A stretch of DNA of 8,733 nt from CAZYMF01 sp964648215. GTDB lineage: Bacteria > Desulfobacterota > Binatia > HRBIN30 > JACQVA1. The position numbers were made by a program, and so were the translations under genes. The notes under the pieces were generated by a model. The model had not been told where the DNA came from. It ran no database searches and worked only from the letters and a program-made list of their open reading frames with translations. Positions 1 through 6,581 of this stretch are shown piece by piece; the first letter of the stretch is position 1, and each line of letters starts with the position of its first letter. The DNA lies in contig CAZYMF010000204.1 of assembly GCA_964648215.1 (NCBI GenBank), positions 1-8,733 of the forward strand. The letters run 5' to 3'.

Positions 1-576
1 ACCGAGGACCTTCTGCCAGGACCAGGTGACGACGTCGAGCTTGTCCCACGCCAGGTTCATCGCGAAGGCGGCCGAGGTGGCGTCGCAGATCGTCAGGCCG
101 GCGCGGTCCGGCGCGATCCACGCGCCGTCGGGAACGCGCACGCCGGAAGTGGTGCCGTTCCAGGTGAAGACGACGTCGCGCGCAAAGTCGACGGCGGCGA
201 GATCGGCAAGGTCGCCGTAATCCGCGCCGAGCACGCGCGCGTCGACCTTCAATTGTTTGGTCACGTCGGTCACCCAGCCCGAGCCGAAGCTTTCCCAGGC
301 GAGCACGTCGACCGGGCGCGCGCCGAGCAGCGACCACAGGGCCATTTCGACGGCGCCGGTATCGGAGGCGGGAACGATGCCGAGCCGGTAGTCGGCGGGC
401 ATGCCGAGGATGGCCTTGCTGCGATCGATCACGGCCTTGAGCCGCTCCTTGCCGGCCTTGGCGCGGTGGGAACGTCCGACGACGGCATCGACCAATGCCT
501 CGAGGTTCCAGCCCGGCCGCTTGGCGCACGGGCCGGAAGAAAAGTGGGGTCGACGGGGTTTCTGTTCGGGTTTCAC
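1..576 (-). CDS. serC: Phosphoserine aminotransferase, N-terminal part (runs off left edge)
   Basis: PLP-dependent aminotransferase of the phosphorylated serine pathway, converting 3-phosphohydroxypyruvate and glutamate to O-phosphoserine and 2-oxoglutarate in the cytoplasm. Read on the minus strand from a GTG at 576, it gives 192 residues in one open frame to the window edge. Recognisable stretches are FSSGPCAKRPGW (12-23), GRSHRAK (34-40), PASDTGAVEMALWSLLG (69-85), AWESFGSGWVTDV (93-105), FTWNGTTSGVRVP (137-149), CDATSA (164-169, with the expected PLP-contacting Asp165) and SWQKVLG (186-192), whose Lys189 is the expected Schiff-base lysine. These match the Methanosarcina/Rhizobium-type SerC, not the E. 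coli type. The start is supported by AGGAGGT four bases upstream. The C-terminal half lies outside the window. It is transcribed away from the hydrolase genes, so it is not in their operon. Confidence 0.93.
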   Translation of the reverse strand, partial: MKPEQKPRRPHFSSGPCAKRPGWNLEALVDAVVGRSHRAKAGKERLKAVIDRSKAILGMPADYRLGIVPASDTGAVEMALWSLLGARPVDVLAWESFGSGWVTDVTKQLKVDARVLGADYGDLADLAAVDFARDVVFTWNGTTSGVRVPDGAWIAPDRAGLTICDATSAAFAMNLAWDKLDVVTWSWQKVLG

Positions 577-580
577 TCGG

Positions 581-587
581 ACCTCCT
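581..587 (-). promoter_or_regulatory. Ribosome binding site of serC
   Basis: On the minus strand this reads AGGAGGT, a full Shine-Dalgarno match, with a four-base spacer (ccga) before the GTG at 576-574. It decides the non-ATG start of serC; no upstream in-frame ATG competes. The spacing is slightly short but within the functional range. Confidence 0.8.
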
Positions 588-663
588 CAAAAGTTGCCGC
601 AGAGCATGGGGCCTTCCCTGGCCCGGGTCAAGGCACCCCGGGCGCCGTTGGGAAGCAAATTAG

Positions 664-757
664 AAACAGGAAACGGGAAACAGGAAACCGGAGACCGGCA
701 AATCGGGGTCGGCCGGGATTGGCCCGTTTCTCATTTCCGGTTTCCCGTTTCCTGTTT
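664..757. repeat. GAAAC-rich imperfect inverted repeat (intergenic element)
   Basis: The left arm 664-681 reads AAACAGGAAACGGGAAAC and its exact reverse complement lies at 740-757, giving an 18-bp perfect stem. After one mismatch the pairing continues for five bases (683-687 with 734-738) around a loop of about 46 bases. Each arm is built from short direct repeats of GGAAAC, and the interior holds CCGG-type repeats. It lies between the divergent serC and hydrolase genes, so it is in promoter or 5' leader territory. It does not look like a classical terminator: the T-run belongs to the stem and no gene ends into it. Similar GAAACGGGAAACAGG-type repeats are, from memory, dispersed in several high-GC uncultured genomes; that is recollection, not tested here. 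Confidence 0.75.
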
Positions 758-820
758 TTCATTAGTCCTATGGAACCTTGCGAATCGGAGCCCTCAGTGG
801 CGCGGCGGGGCGGTGCGTCT

Positions 821-831
821 CTGCCTGGCAG
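821..831. repeat. Short palindrome CTGCCTGGCAG (first of a pair)
   Basis: A perfect palindrome with 5-bp arms around one central base. Its core TGCCTGGCA recurs as TGCCAGGCA 38 bp downstream (centres 826 and 864). It lies just upstream of the first hydrolase gene. It could be an operator half of a paired site or a dispersed short repeat; the sequence alone does not decide. Confidence 0.45.
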
Positions 832-858
832 GACTGATGCTGCTTTCGCGCACGGGAG

Positions 859-869
859 GTGCCAGGCAC
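859..869. repeat. Short palindrome GTGCCAGGCAC (second of a pair), overlapping the annotated start
   Basis: A perfect palindrome with 5-bp arms around one base, paired with the related site at 821-831. It contains the GTG taken as the start of the hydrolase gene, and the purine-rich GGGAGG next to it directly abuts that GTG, with no spacer. This raises the possibility that it is an intergenic repeat or operator and that translation starts further in, for example at TTG 889. Confidence 0.45.
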
Positions 870-1974
870 GGAACGATCTGCGCCAGCCTTGAGTATCGCG
901 CATCCCGACGTCGTGGCCGGGGCGCTGAGCGAGATCCTGCAAGTCGGGGCGCCGCGGGCGGCCAACACGCTCGGCGGGCTCGCGGTGTATTGCGGGCGTT
1001 CGCCGGAGGAACTCTTCCCCGTGCCGAAGCGGGCGGCGGCGGTGCGCGTGACGGAGCGCTGGCGGCTCCCGGGTCTGGTCAGCGAGGATCTCGTATTCCG
1101 GTCGCAGCATGTGCCCATCGAGCCCAAGTTCGGGCGGCGGTATCGCGAGCGCTATCGCGAATGTCACGAGGTGTACGCCCGGCGCATCCGGCCGGCGGCG
1201 GCGCGCGGGCGGCCGCGTCTTCTCTACCTCCACGGCTACATGCAGCCGGAGACCTACGTCGAGGAGCTCGCGTTGCTGGTCACCATGGCGCTGCGGCTCG
1301 ACGTCGAGGTCATCCAGATGCAGTTCCCCTATCACGGTCGTCGCACTCCGCGCGGCGCCCGCTTCAGCGGCGAGCTCTACTGGACGGCCGATCTCGTGCG
1401 CAGCTTCGAGGCCCTGCGGCAGACGCTGCTCGACGCGCGGACTCTGCTGCGTTTTCTGCTCGCAGAGGACGACCGACCCGTGGGGGTTGCCGGGCTCAGC
1501 CTGGGCGGGGCGTTGACCCTGACGCTGACCTGTCTGGAGGAGCGCTTCGCCTTCTCCGTGCCGCTGATCGCGCACATGGACCTGGCGGCCCTGGTCGCCG
1601 ACGCGCCCGTGCTCGGCGCCATGCGGCGCGATCTGCGCTCCTTCGGCTGGGGTCGGGAGGAGTTCGCCGACTTCGTCGCGCGCGTGGGCTGGTACGAGCT
1701 GTGCCCCAAGCTGCCGGTGGACCGGATTCTGCTGCTCGTCGCGTCGAACGATCGCTTCTTCGATCCCCGCGTCGTCGAGCGGATGTGGCAGAGCTGGGGC
1801 CGGCCGGCGATCCGCTGGTATCCGACCAGCCACATGGGCTTCCTGGTGCATTTGCCGGATGCGCTGCGGCGGATGCGATCGTTCGTTGACGGAGCCTTCC
1901 GCGATCCTGCGACGGCACGAGCCGCCGCCGGACCGCCTCGCCAACAGGTCGGCCGACGGGTGCGCCGGCCGTAG
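859..1974 (+). CDS. Alpha/beta hydrolase, ABHD18-like
   Basis: A probable serine hydrolase of the alpha/beta fold; substrate unknown. Numbered from GTG 859 (371 residues), the oxyanion-side motif is LHGYMQPETY (H125), followed by QMQFPYHGRR. The nucleophile elbow is GLSLGG with Ser214. The likely acid is Asp298 in ASNDRFF, and the likely catalytic His is His325 in TSHMGF. The arrangement and the 'HGY...PYHGRR' pattern resemble the ABHD18/DUF2048 branch; this is from memory and moderately sure. No signal peptide or membrane segment is visible, so it is probably cytoplasmic. The start is uncertain: the frame is closed by TGA at 835, GTG 859 is the first start, but it sits in a palindrome and lacks a properly spaced Shine-Dalgarno; TTG 889 and GTG 913 are alternatives. 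The C-terminal 30 residues are Ala/Arg/Pro-rich. The next hydrolase begins within 20 bases, so the two probably form an operon. Confidence 0.82.
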   Translation: MPGTERSAPALSIAHPDVVAGALSEILQVGAPRAANTLGGLAVYCGRSPEELFPVPKRAAAVRVTERWRLPGLVSEDLVFRSQHVPIEPKFGRRYRERYRECHEVYARRIRPAAARGRPRLLYLHGYMQPETYVEELALLVTMALRLDVEVIQMQFPYHGRRTPRGARFSGELYWTADLVRSFEALRQTLLDARTLLRFLLAEDDRPVGVAGLSLGGALTLTLTCLEERFAFSVPLIAHMDLAALVADAPVLGAMRRDLRSFGWGREEFADFVARVGWYELCPKLPVDRILLLVASNDRFFDPRVVERMWQSWGRPAIRWYPTSHMGFLVHLPDALRRMRSFVDGAFRDPATARAAAGPPRQQVGRRVRRP

Positions 1975-1993
1975 CACCGTGTGGACCGACCTC

Positions 1994-3166
1994 ATGCCTT
2001 CGTTGCCGGAAAGCCTGCAGATCCTCGTCGATCGATTTGATCCGAGCATTTTCGATCCGCCGCCGGGCGGGGCGCGTATCCGGTTGATCGTGGCCGAGGA
2101 AGGGCAATGGGATCTTCTCGCGCGGCCCGACGGCGCGGGCCTGACGGCCGCCGCCGGGCGGGCAACCCCCGATGCCACTCTCACTGCCGACCGCGACACG
2201 TGGGATCGCATTGCCCGCGACTTGCGAGGTGGAATGGATGCCTATCGGGCCGGCCGGCTGGTGATTCGTCGCAACCTCCATCTGGGGGTCGGCGTGCTCG
2301 CCGCGACCAGTGGGATGACGGGGCCGGAGCGGCTGCGCTTCCAGGGTGTCGAGACCGCCTCGGGGCGGCTGTCCATTCTTGCCGCCGGTGCCGGCGAGCC
2401 GGTCCTACTGATTCACGGCCTCGGCGCCACCAAGGGCTCCTTCCTGCCCACCGTGGCGGCGCTGGCGGGCTCGTTCCGCGCGATGGCGCTGGACCTCCCC
2501 GGATTCGGCGATTCGTACAAGCCGCTGACGGCGCCGTATCACCCGCCGTTCTTTGCGCGCGCGGTGGTGGAGCTGCTCGATGCGCTGCGGCTGCCCCGGG
2601 CCCACATGATCGGCAACAGCATGGGCGGGCGCGTCGCGCTCGAGCTGGGTCTGCGCCATCCCGAGCGCGTCGGGCGACTGGTGTTGCTGGCGCCGTCGCT
2701 GGCCTGGCGCCGCGAGCGAGCATGGGCGCCGCTGGTTCGCGTCCTGCGCCCGGAGCTGGGTCTGGTCCAGATCACGCCGCGGTGGGCGGTCGAGGCGATC
2801 GTCCACCGGCTCATCCCCGGGGCCGAAAGCAACTGGGTGCGGGCAGGCGTCGACGAGTTCCTGCGCGCCTATCTCACGCCGCGCGGGCGCGTCGCCTTCT
2901 ACGCCGCGGCGCGCCAGATCTACCTCGAGGAGCCGCACGGCTCGAAGGGCTTCTGGACCCGCCTGGCGACGCTGCGGGCGCCGTCGCTGTTCATCTGGGG
3001 CAAGCGCGACGGGCTGGTCCCCATCGCCTTCGAAGCGCACGTGAAGGCCACGCTGCCCTCCGCCCGCCACCTCGAGCTCGATTGCGGCCACGTCCCGCAG
3101 ATCGAAGAGCCCGCCGAGACGCACGCCGCCATCGCGGCGTTCCTGAGCAACGGCGCGGGCGAATGA
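1994..3166 (+). CDS. SCP2 sterol/lipid-binding domain fused to alpha/beta hydrolase
   Basis: A 390-residue two-domain protein. Residues about 5-110 look like an SCP2 domain: VDRFDPSIF, then strands IRLIVAEEGQWDLLARPDG and ATLTADRDTWDRIARDLRG, ending in the typical Y-x-x-G-R/K-L-x-I segment (YRAGRLVIR). Such domains bind lipids, sterols or acyl chains in a hydrophobic tunnel. From about residue 125 there is an MhpC/BphD-like alpha/beta hydrolase: IHGLGATKGS (oxyanion region, H141), DLPGFGDS, GNSMGG with nucleophile Ser209, GKRDGLVP with Asp339, and CGHVPQIEEP with His366, so the triad is complete. I chose ATG 1994; GTG 1979, in frame and four bases after the upstream stop, is an alternative, and neither has a clear Shine-Dalgarno. 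The frame stays open back to 1859 inside the previous gene, but that part is shadow. Inference: an esterase, thioesterase or C-C hydrolase acting on a lipid held by the SCP2 domain. Confidence 0.87.
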   Translation: MPSLPESLQILVDRFDPSIFDPPPGGARIRLIVAEEGQWDLLARPDGAGLTAAAGRATPDATLTADRDTWDRIARDLRGGMDAYRAGRLVIRRNLHLGVGVLAATSGMTGPERLRFQGVETASGRLSILAAGAGEPVLLIHGLGATKGSFLPTVAALAGSFRAMALDLPGFGDSYKPLTAPYHPPFFARAVVELLDALRLPRAHMIGNSMGGRVALELGLRHPERVGRLVLLAPSLAWRRERAWAPLVRVLRPELGLVQITPRWAVEAIVHRLIPGAESNWVRAGVDEFLRAYLTPRGRVAFYAAARQIYLEEPHGSKGFWTRLATLRAPSLFIWGKRDGLVPIAFEAHVKATLPSARHLELDCGHVPQIEEPAETHAAIAAFLSNGAGE

Positions 3167-3241
3167 GGTGGCGCCGGCCCGCGCCCCTTTAACCGCCTAA
3201 CCGCGTAGCCGAACCTTTCCTACCTCGTCGAATGCTCCGGC

Positions 3242-5333
3242 GTGCTCACCCTGGGGAAGAGCCTGGCGCACCTCAGGCTCTCCGCGGCAACGATGGGTAT
3301 CCTGAGTCTGGTCCCGGTCTTCTTCTGGGTCCGGCGCTGGTGGGGCGGGGTGACGGCCCTGATCGCGGTCTTCCTCCTGGCCATCAACAAGGAGCACATC
3401 TGGTGGAGTCGCATCGGCCTGAACAACATGCAGCAGGTGGTCGTCGCCGGGTTGTTGCTGGCGGCCTTCGCGCGCCTGCTGCAGCGGCGCACGTGGCTGG
3501 ACTGGGCCTGGCTGGGCTTTGCCACGGGGCTGGCGTTCCATACCTACCACGCGGCGAAGCTCTTTCCCGTTCTCCTGGCCGTCGCCGCGCTGCTGTTTGC
3601 CGCTGGAATCCGCGGCTTCCTGCGGACCTATCTCTCCGGGGCGCTGGTCGGTCTCTATGCCTTCGTGCTCTGTCTCGGGCCGTTACCGCTGACGATCTAT
3701 CGGCAGTGGCAAGGCTTCTACGAGGGCACCTCCAATCGATTCGACGTGGCGCGCCTCGTGGAAGCGCATGACGACGGGGATACCGCTGGGGTGCGTTTCC
3801 ATTTCTTCACCCACGTGGGCGGGTGCCTGCTCTCCTTCGTCAGCGTACCCATCGCGGAGATGGCGACCTTCAATCTGCTCGAGGTGGTGCCGTTCGTACT
3901 CGGCGCGTGCTGGATGCTCTGGTGCTGGCGGGACCCGCGCCACCTGGTGGTGCTGCTGTGGACGGTCGGCATTCTGGTGATCGGCGGCATGCTGACCTCC
4001 GACCCGCCGTGGAAGGCGCGGCTGTTGGGCTACCTGCCCACGGCCTGTCTCATTCCCGCGCTGGTCGCGGCGCGCGGACGCGGCCTGCTCTTCCGCTGGT
4101 CGCCCAAGTGGGCCGACATGATTGCCGTTCCGCTGCTCTTCGTCTGGCTCGGGGCGTCTCTTTACAGCAACTGGCACGCCGAGTTCATCGTTCTTGCGCA
4201 GCAGCAGCGACGGGGCGACGTGGTTCGTGAGACGGCCCGGGTCATCCGCGACACGCCGCTGCCGGCAACGTTCTACTTCGCCCGCGGTGGGGGAACGGCG
4301 GATCTGAAGCTGGCCGTGCGCCACGGGCTCATCGCCGGGAGTCCCGACCGCGTCCTGGTCGATCTGCCGAACGATGCGGACATCGTGCCGATCCCGCCGT
4401 CGAACCGGGGCACGGCGGTGCTCCTGGTGACCGGCTATCAGCGGGAGCTCGTGCCGCTGATCCGGCACTACTACCCCGATGCTCCGAGCGAGGTCGTCTA
4501 CACGCCGGAGGGGAAGGCGGCGCTCTCCATCTTTCGCATGAGCGCCAGCTACCTCGCTCGCCGCCGAGGGCTGCGGGCGACGTACACCGACGCGCGGCAC
4601 ACGTGGTCGAGCGAGACGGCGGTGCACGAGTACACGGCCCCTGGCGGGGCGGCGTTTCCGTTGCAGGCGGAGTGGCGCGGGCTGGTGTCGATCACGGCGC
4701 CGGGGACGTATGCGTTTCGCAGCAGCGGCGATCGCCTGCTGCTCGACGGCACGGCCCTGCCGCCCGATGGGCGGCGCGAGCTCGCCGCCGGCTGGCACCT
4801 GCTGCAGCAGAGCGCGACGCTTCGCGGTGCCGGAGAACAGGTGCTCCTAGAGTGGCAGATGCCCGATTCGCCGCGTTGGTCGCCGATTCCGGCGCCGTAT
4901 CTACTCGATCACCCCGAGGTCCACGGTCTACTCGGACGATATTTCCACGAGGCGATCGAGCAGGGACAGGGGCCGGCGCGGATCGACGGACCGGCCGACT
5001 ACGAGGCCTTGGAGCCGGTTCTCAGCTTCGACTACCTGCGGGGGTACGACAACGTTCCCGTCCCTCCCTTCGCCGCGCTACCGTCGACGATGGAGTGGTC
5101 CGGCACGGTACGGATGCCGGAAGCGGCCGACACGATACGTCTGGAGGCAACGACGCCGACGCAGGTGTTCCTCGATGGGACTCTCGTCGTCGCGACCAGT
5201 GGGCAGCCGGACGGTGCGCCGATCGACACGCCCGTCGTTTTCCGCGATCAGCCCGTTCCGATTCTCGTACGCACCGTGCGCCCGGCCGACGATCGCTCCT
5301 CTTTCTGGAAGCTACGGCTCCTCTGGCGCGCCG
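3242..5333 (+). CDS. GT39-like membrane glycosyltransferase with tandem PA14-like domains; N-terminus missing, 3' end in gap
   Basis: The first 310 or so residues form a polytopic membrane domain with hydrophobic segments near 17-30, 36-48, 64-80, 87-122, 131-150, 190-205, 209-228, 234-250, 262-275 and 293-308, in the manner of ArnT/PMT (GT39, GT-C fold) enzymes that use a lipid-phosphate sugar donor. LTLGKSLAHLRLSAATMGIL corresponds to the usual 'lFG.S..alRl.sal.G' segment, normally about 80-100 residues into such proteins. The first membrane helix and the acidic catalytic loop are therefore absent. The frame is open only from 3209, after TAG 3206-3208, and its first residues (PNLSYLVECSGV) still look family-like. 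GTG 3242 has no Shine-Dalgarno; ATG 3293 is the next start. Residues about 443-560 and 562-697 are two PA14-like modules (GLRATY...GTYAFRSSGDRLLLDG, then GLLGRYF...IRLEATTPTQVFLDG), probably extracytoplasmic and carbohydrate-binding. The last visible strand (FWKLRLLWRA) suggests only a few residues are lost in the gap. It may be a 5'-truncated pseudogene or an assembly artefact. Confidence 0.72.
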
Positions 5334-5433
5334 NNNNNNNNNNNNNNNNNNNNNNNNNNNNNNNNNNNNNNNNNNNNNNNNNNNNNNNNNNNNNNNNNNN
5401 NNNNNNNNNNNNNNNNNNNNNNNNNNNNNNNNN
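5334..5433. other. Scaffold gap of 100 N
   Basis: Exactly 100 N separate two contigs. The round length is the usual placeholder for a gap of unknown size, so the distance, orientation and even adjacency of the two sides are not certain. The glycosyltransferase frame enters from the left; any frame reading through the N is meaningless. The nitroreductase stop codon lies nine bases right of the gap. Confidence 0.98.
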
Positions 5434-5442
5434 AACGGGTAC

Positions 5443-6297
5443 CTACGGCTTCGAGGTGTCCGCCATGTCTTCCATGATGTGCTGGGTCATTTCGGTCACC
5501 TCGCCGCCGAAGATCGGCGCGATATTCAGCGCGCGGCTGAGGTACTCGAGCTCAGCCCGGCGCCACGGCAGCGGCGCGGGCGGCTGAATCATGTTGTCGC
5601 GCTTGAGCCCCTCGACGACCTGCGGATCGCGCGGGAACGGCTGGCCGCACTTGTTGAGGGAGTACCGGGTATCGAACCCGAGCCGCGGCCGCTGCCCGCC
5701 CGCCTCGGGTGACTCGGCCGGATAGCCCACCGTCTGTACCACGAGGATCTTGGAATCCGCCGGCAGCCCGAGGACGCGCTTGAGCTTCTTTTGCGCCGGC
5801 ACGCCGATCAAGCAGGTCCCCAGGCCTTGCTCGAAGGCCACCAGCGTCGCCTGGGCGATGCCCTGACCGCAGTCCATCTCGGTCATGCCGCCCGTCTTCA
5901 TGGTCTCCATGCCCGCCTGGAAGAACGGCACCAGCGACTCCTCCAGATAGCGGTGACTCTCCTCCTTGTCGACGCCGACGGCGCCGGCCTCGACCAGCTC
6001 GTGCAGGCGGTCGCCCTGAACGGCGAGCAGGCTCCAGTCGACGTACCAGACGATGAGCACCGGCGCGAGGCGGAACTGGAACCCGGCGATCGCCGATCCC
6101 GGCGGCAGCGCGTCGATCACTTCCTTGGGCGCCGAGGCTCGTTCGATGACCACGGCGCGCAGCGCCTGGACGTTGCCCCAGAACGAGGCCAGCGACGCCG
6201 CCTCCAGCATCCGCTGAATCTTCTCCCGTTCGACGGGCTTATGGGGCAGCAGAAAGCGGATGGATCGCCTGCGTCCGATGGCTTCTCGCAATTCCAT
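5443..6297 (-). CDS. Nitroreductase-family flavoprotein
   Basis: Probable FMN-dependent NAD(P)H oxidoreductase of the nitroreductase family, cytoplasmic, 284 residues. The N-terminus has the hallmark phosphate-binding stretch RRRSIRFLLPHKPV (9-22), followed by EAASLASFWGNVQALRAVVI (32-51), equivalent to the usual 'A.s..N.Qpw.f.vv' FMN site. The second half has MDCGQGIAQATLVAFEQGLGTCLIG (141-165) and the family-typical KILVVQTVGYPAE (183-195). It is longer than the usual 170-220 residues: an insertion around 85-135 (WSLLAVQGDRLHELVEAG and following) and a C-terminal tail of about 75 residues extend it. The start ATG 6297-6295 is chosen because GGGAGGA lies six bases upstream; the frame is open further upstream to 6570 but that part has no family similarity. 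The electron acceptor is unknown; such enzymes reduce nitro groups, quinones or enones. Stop is TAG at 5445-5443. Confidence 0.88.
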   Translation of the reverse strand: MELREAIGRRRSIRFLLPHKPVEREKIQRMLEAASLASFWGNVQALRAVVIERASAPKEVIDALPPGSAIAGFQFRLAPVLIVWYVDWSLLAVQGDRLHELVEAGAVGVDKEESHRYLEESLVPFFQAGMETMKTGGMTEMDCGQGIAQATLVAFEQGLGTCLIGVPAQKKLKRVLGLPADSKILVVQTVGYPAESPEAGGQRPRLGFDTRYSLNKCGQPFPRDPQVVEGLKRDNMIQPPAPLPWRRAELEYLSRALNIAPIFGGEVTEMTQHIMEDMADTSKP

Positions 6298-6303
6298 GAA
6301 TCG

Positions 6304-6310
6304 TCCTCCC
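6304..6310 (-). promoter_or_regulatory. Ribosome binding site of the nitroreductase gene
   Basis: On the minus strand this reads GGGAGGA with a six-base spacer (cgattc) before the ATG at 6297-6295. It fixes the start about 90 codons inside the longest open frame and agrees with where nitroreductase similarity begins. Confidence 0.75.
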
Positions 6311-6450
6311 GTTCGTCTTTGCCGTTGTCGTGGCCTGGTATCAGAGTAGAAGGTCTGACACTTACACCGCCGAAGGGCGTCGGGCAATGTGGATGATCCC
6401 GGTTCACACAGCGGGGGGATGGGCGGTCCCCATCGCCCGCGATCATCGGT

Positions 6451-6462
6451 TCGGTTGACCGA
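6451..6462. promoter_or_regulatory. Palindrome TCGGTTGACCGA in divergent intergenic region (possible operator)
   Basis: Arms TCGGT and ACCGA are perfectly complementary around TG. It lies in the 271-base region between the divergent nitroreductase and membrane-protein genes, where a shared operator would be expected. No regulator gene is adjacent, and a 5-bp-arm palindrome can occur by chance in GC-rich DNA. I see no convincing -35/-10 pair elsewhere in this region. Confidence 0.3.
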
Positions 6463-6524
6463 CATCATCGCCTGACCGAGAGTTGGGCGTAGAGAGTATC
6501 CGTTCCCGCGGATGAGGTGAGGCG

Positions 6525-6581
6525 ATGAGATCTGCGGCGACCTTGCAACTCGGCACGGTAGCACCGGCATGGACCTCCTGA
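6525..6581 (+). CDS. Possible 18-codon leader ORF overlapping the next gene's start
   Basis: ATG 6525 is preceded by GAGGTGAGG (6514-6522), a better Shine-Dalgarno than anything before the next gene. It encodes an 18-residue peptide beginning MRSAATLQLG and ends at TGA 6579-6581, ten bases inside the following ORF in another frame. It could load ribosomes that re-initiate at ATG 6569, or be chance. No peptide family is recognised. Confidence 0.2.
   Translation: MRSAATLQLGTVAPAWTS

Noticed and set aside
664..691. GAAAC repeats as a CRISPR array
   Set aside because: Repeat units are only about 6-8 bases with no spacers of regular length and no cas genes.
664..757. Inverted repeat as a rho-independent terminator
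   Set aside because: It lies between divergent gene starts, the loop is about 46 bases, and the T-run belongs mainly to the stem.
495..1889. Long plus-strand frame of 464 codons overlapping the first hydrolase
   Set aside because: It reads Arg/Ala/Gly-rich low-complexity sequence in an alternate frame of the hydrolase and through the GAAAC repeat; no family is recognisable.
1859..1993. Upstream extension of the SCP2-hydrolase frame
   Set aside because: It overlaps the end of the preceding hydrolase, is not domain-like, and ATG 1994 or GTG 1979 fit the operon spacing.
628..2211. Minus-strand frame of 527 codons
   Set aside because: Antisense shadow of the two hydrolase genes, rich in Arg/Pro/His, as expected in high-GC DNA.
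3683..4798. Minus-strand frame of 371 codons opposite the glycosyltransferase
   Set aside because: Arg/His/Gln-rich composition without hydrophobic pattern or motifs; shadow of the membrane protein gene.
5334..5587. Continuation of the glycosyltransferase frame through the N run
   Set aside because: Undetermined bases cannot be read, and right of the gap the frame is antisense to the nitroreductase gene.
6298..6570. Upstream extension of the nitroreductase frame (about 91 codons)
   Set aside because: No family similarity, and a well-spaced GGGAGGA precedes the internal ATG at 6297, where similarity begins.
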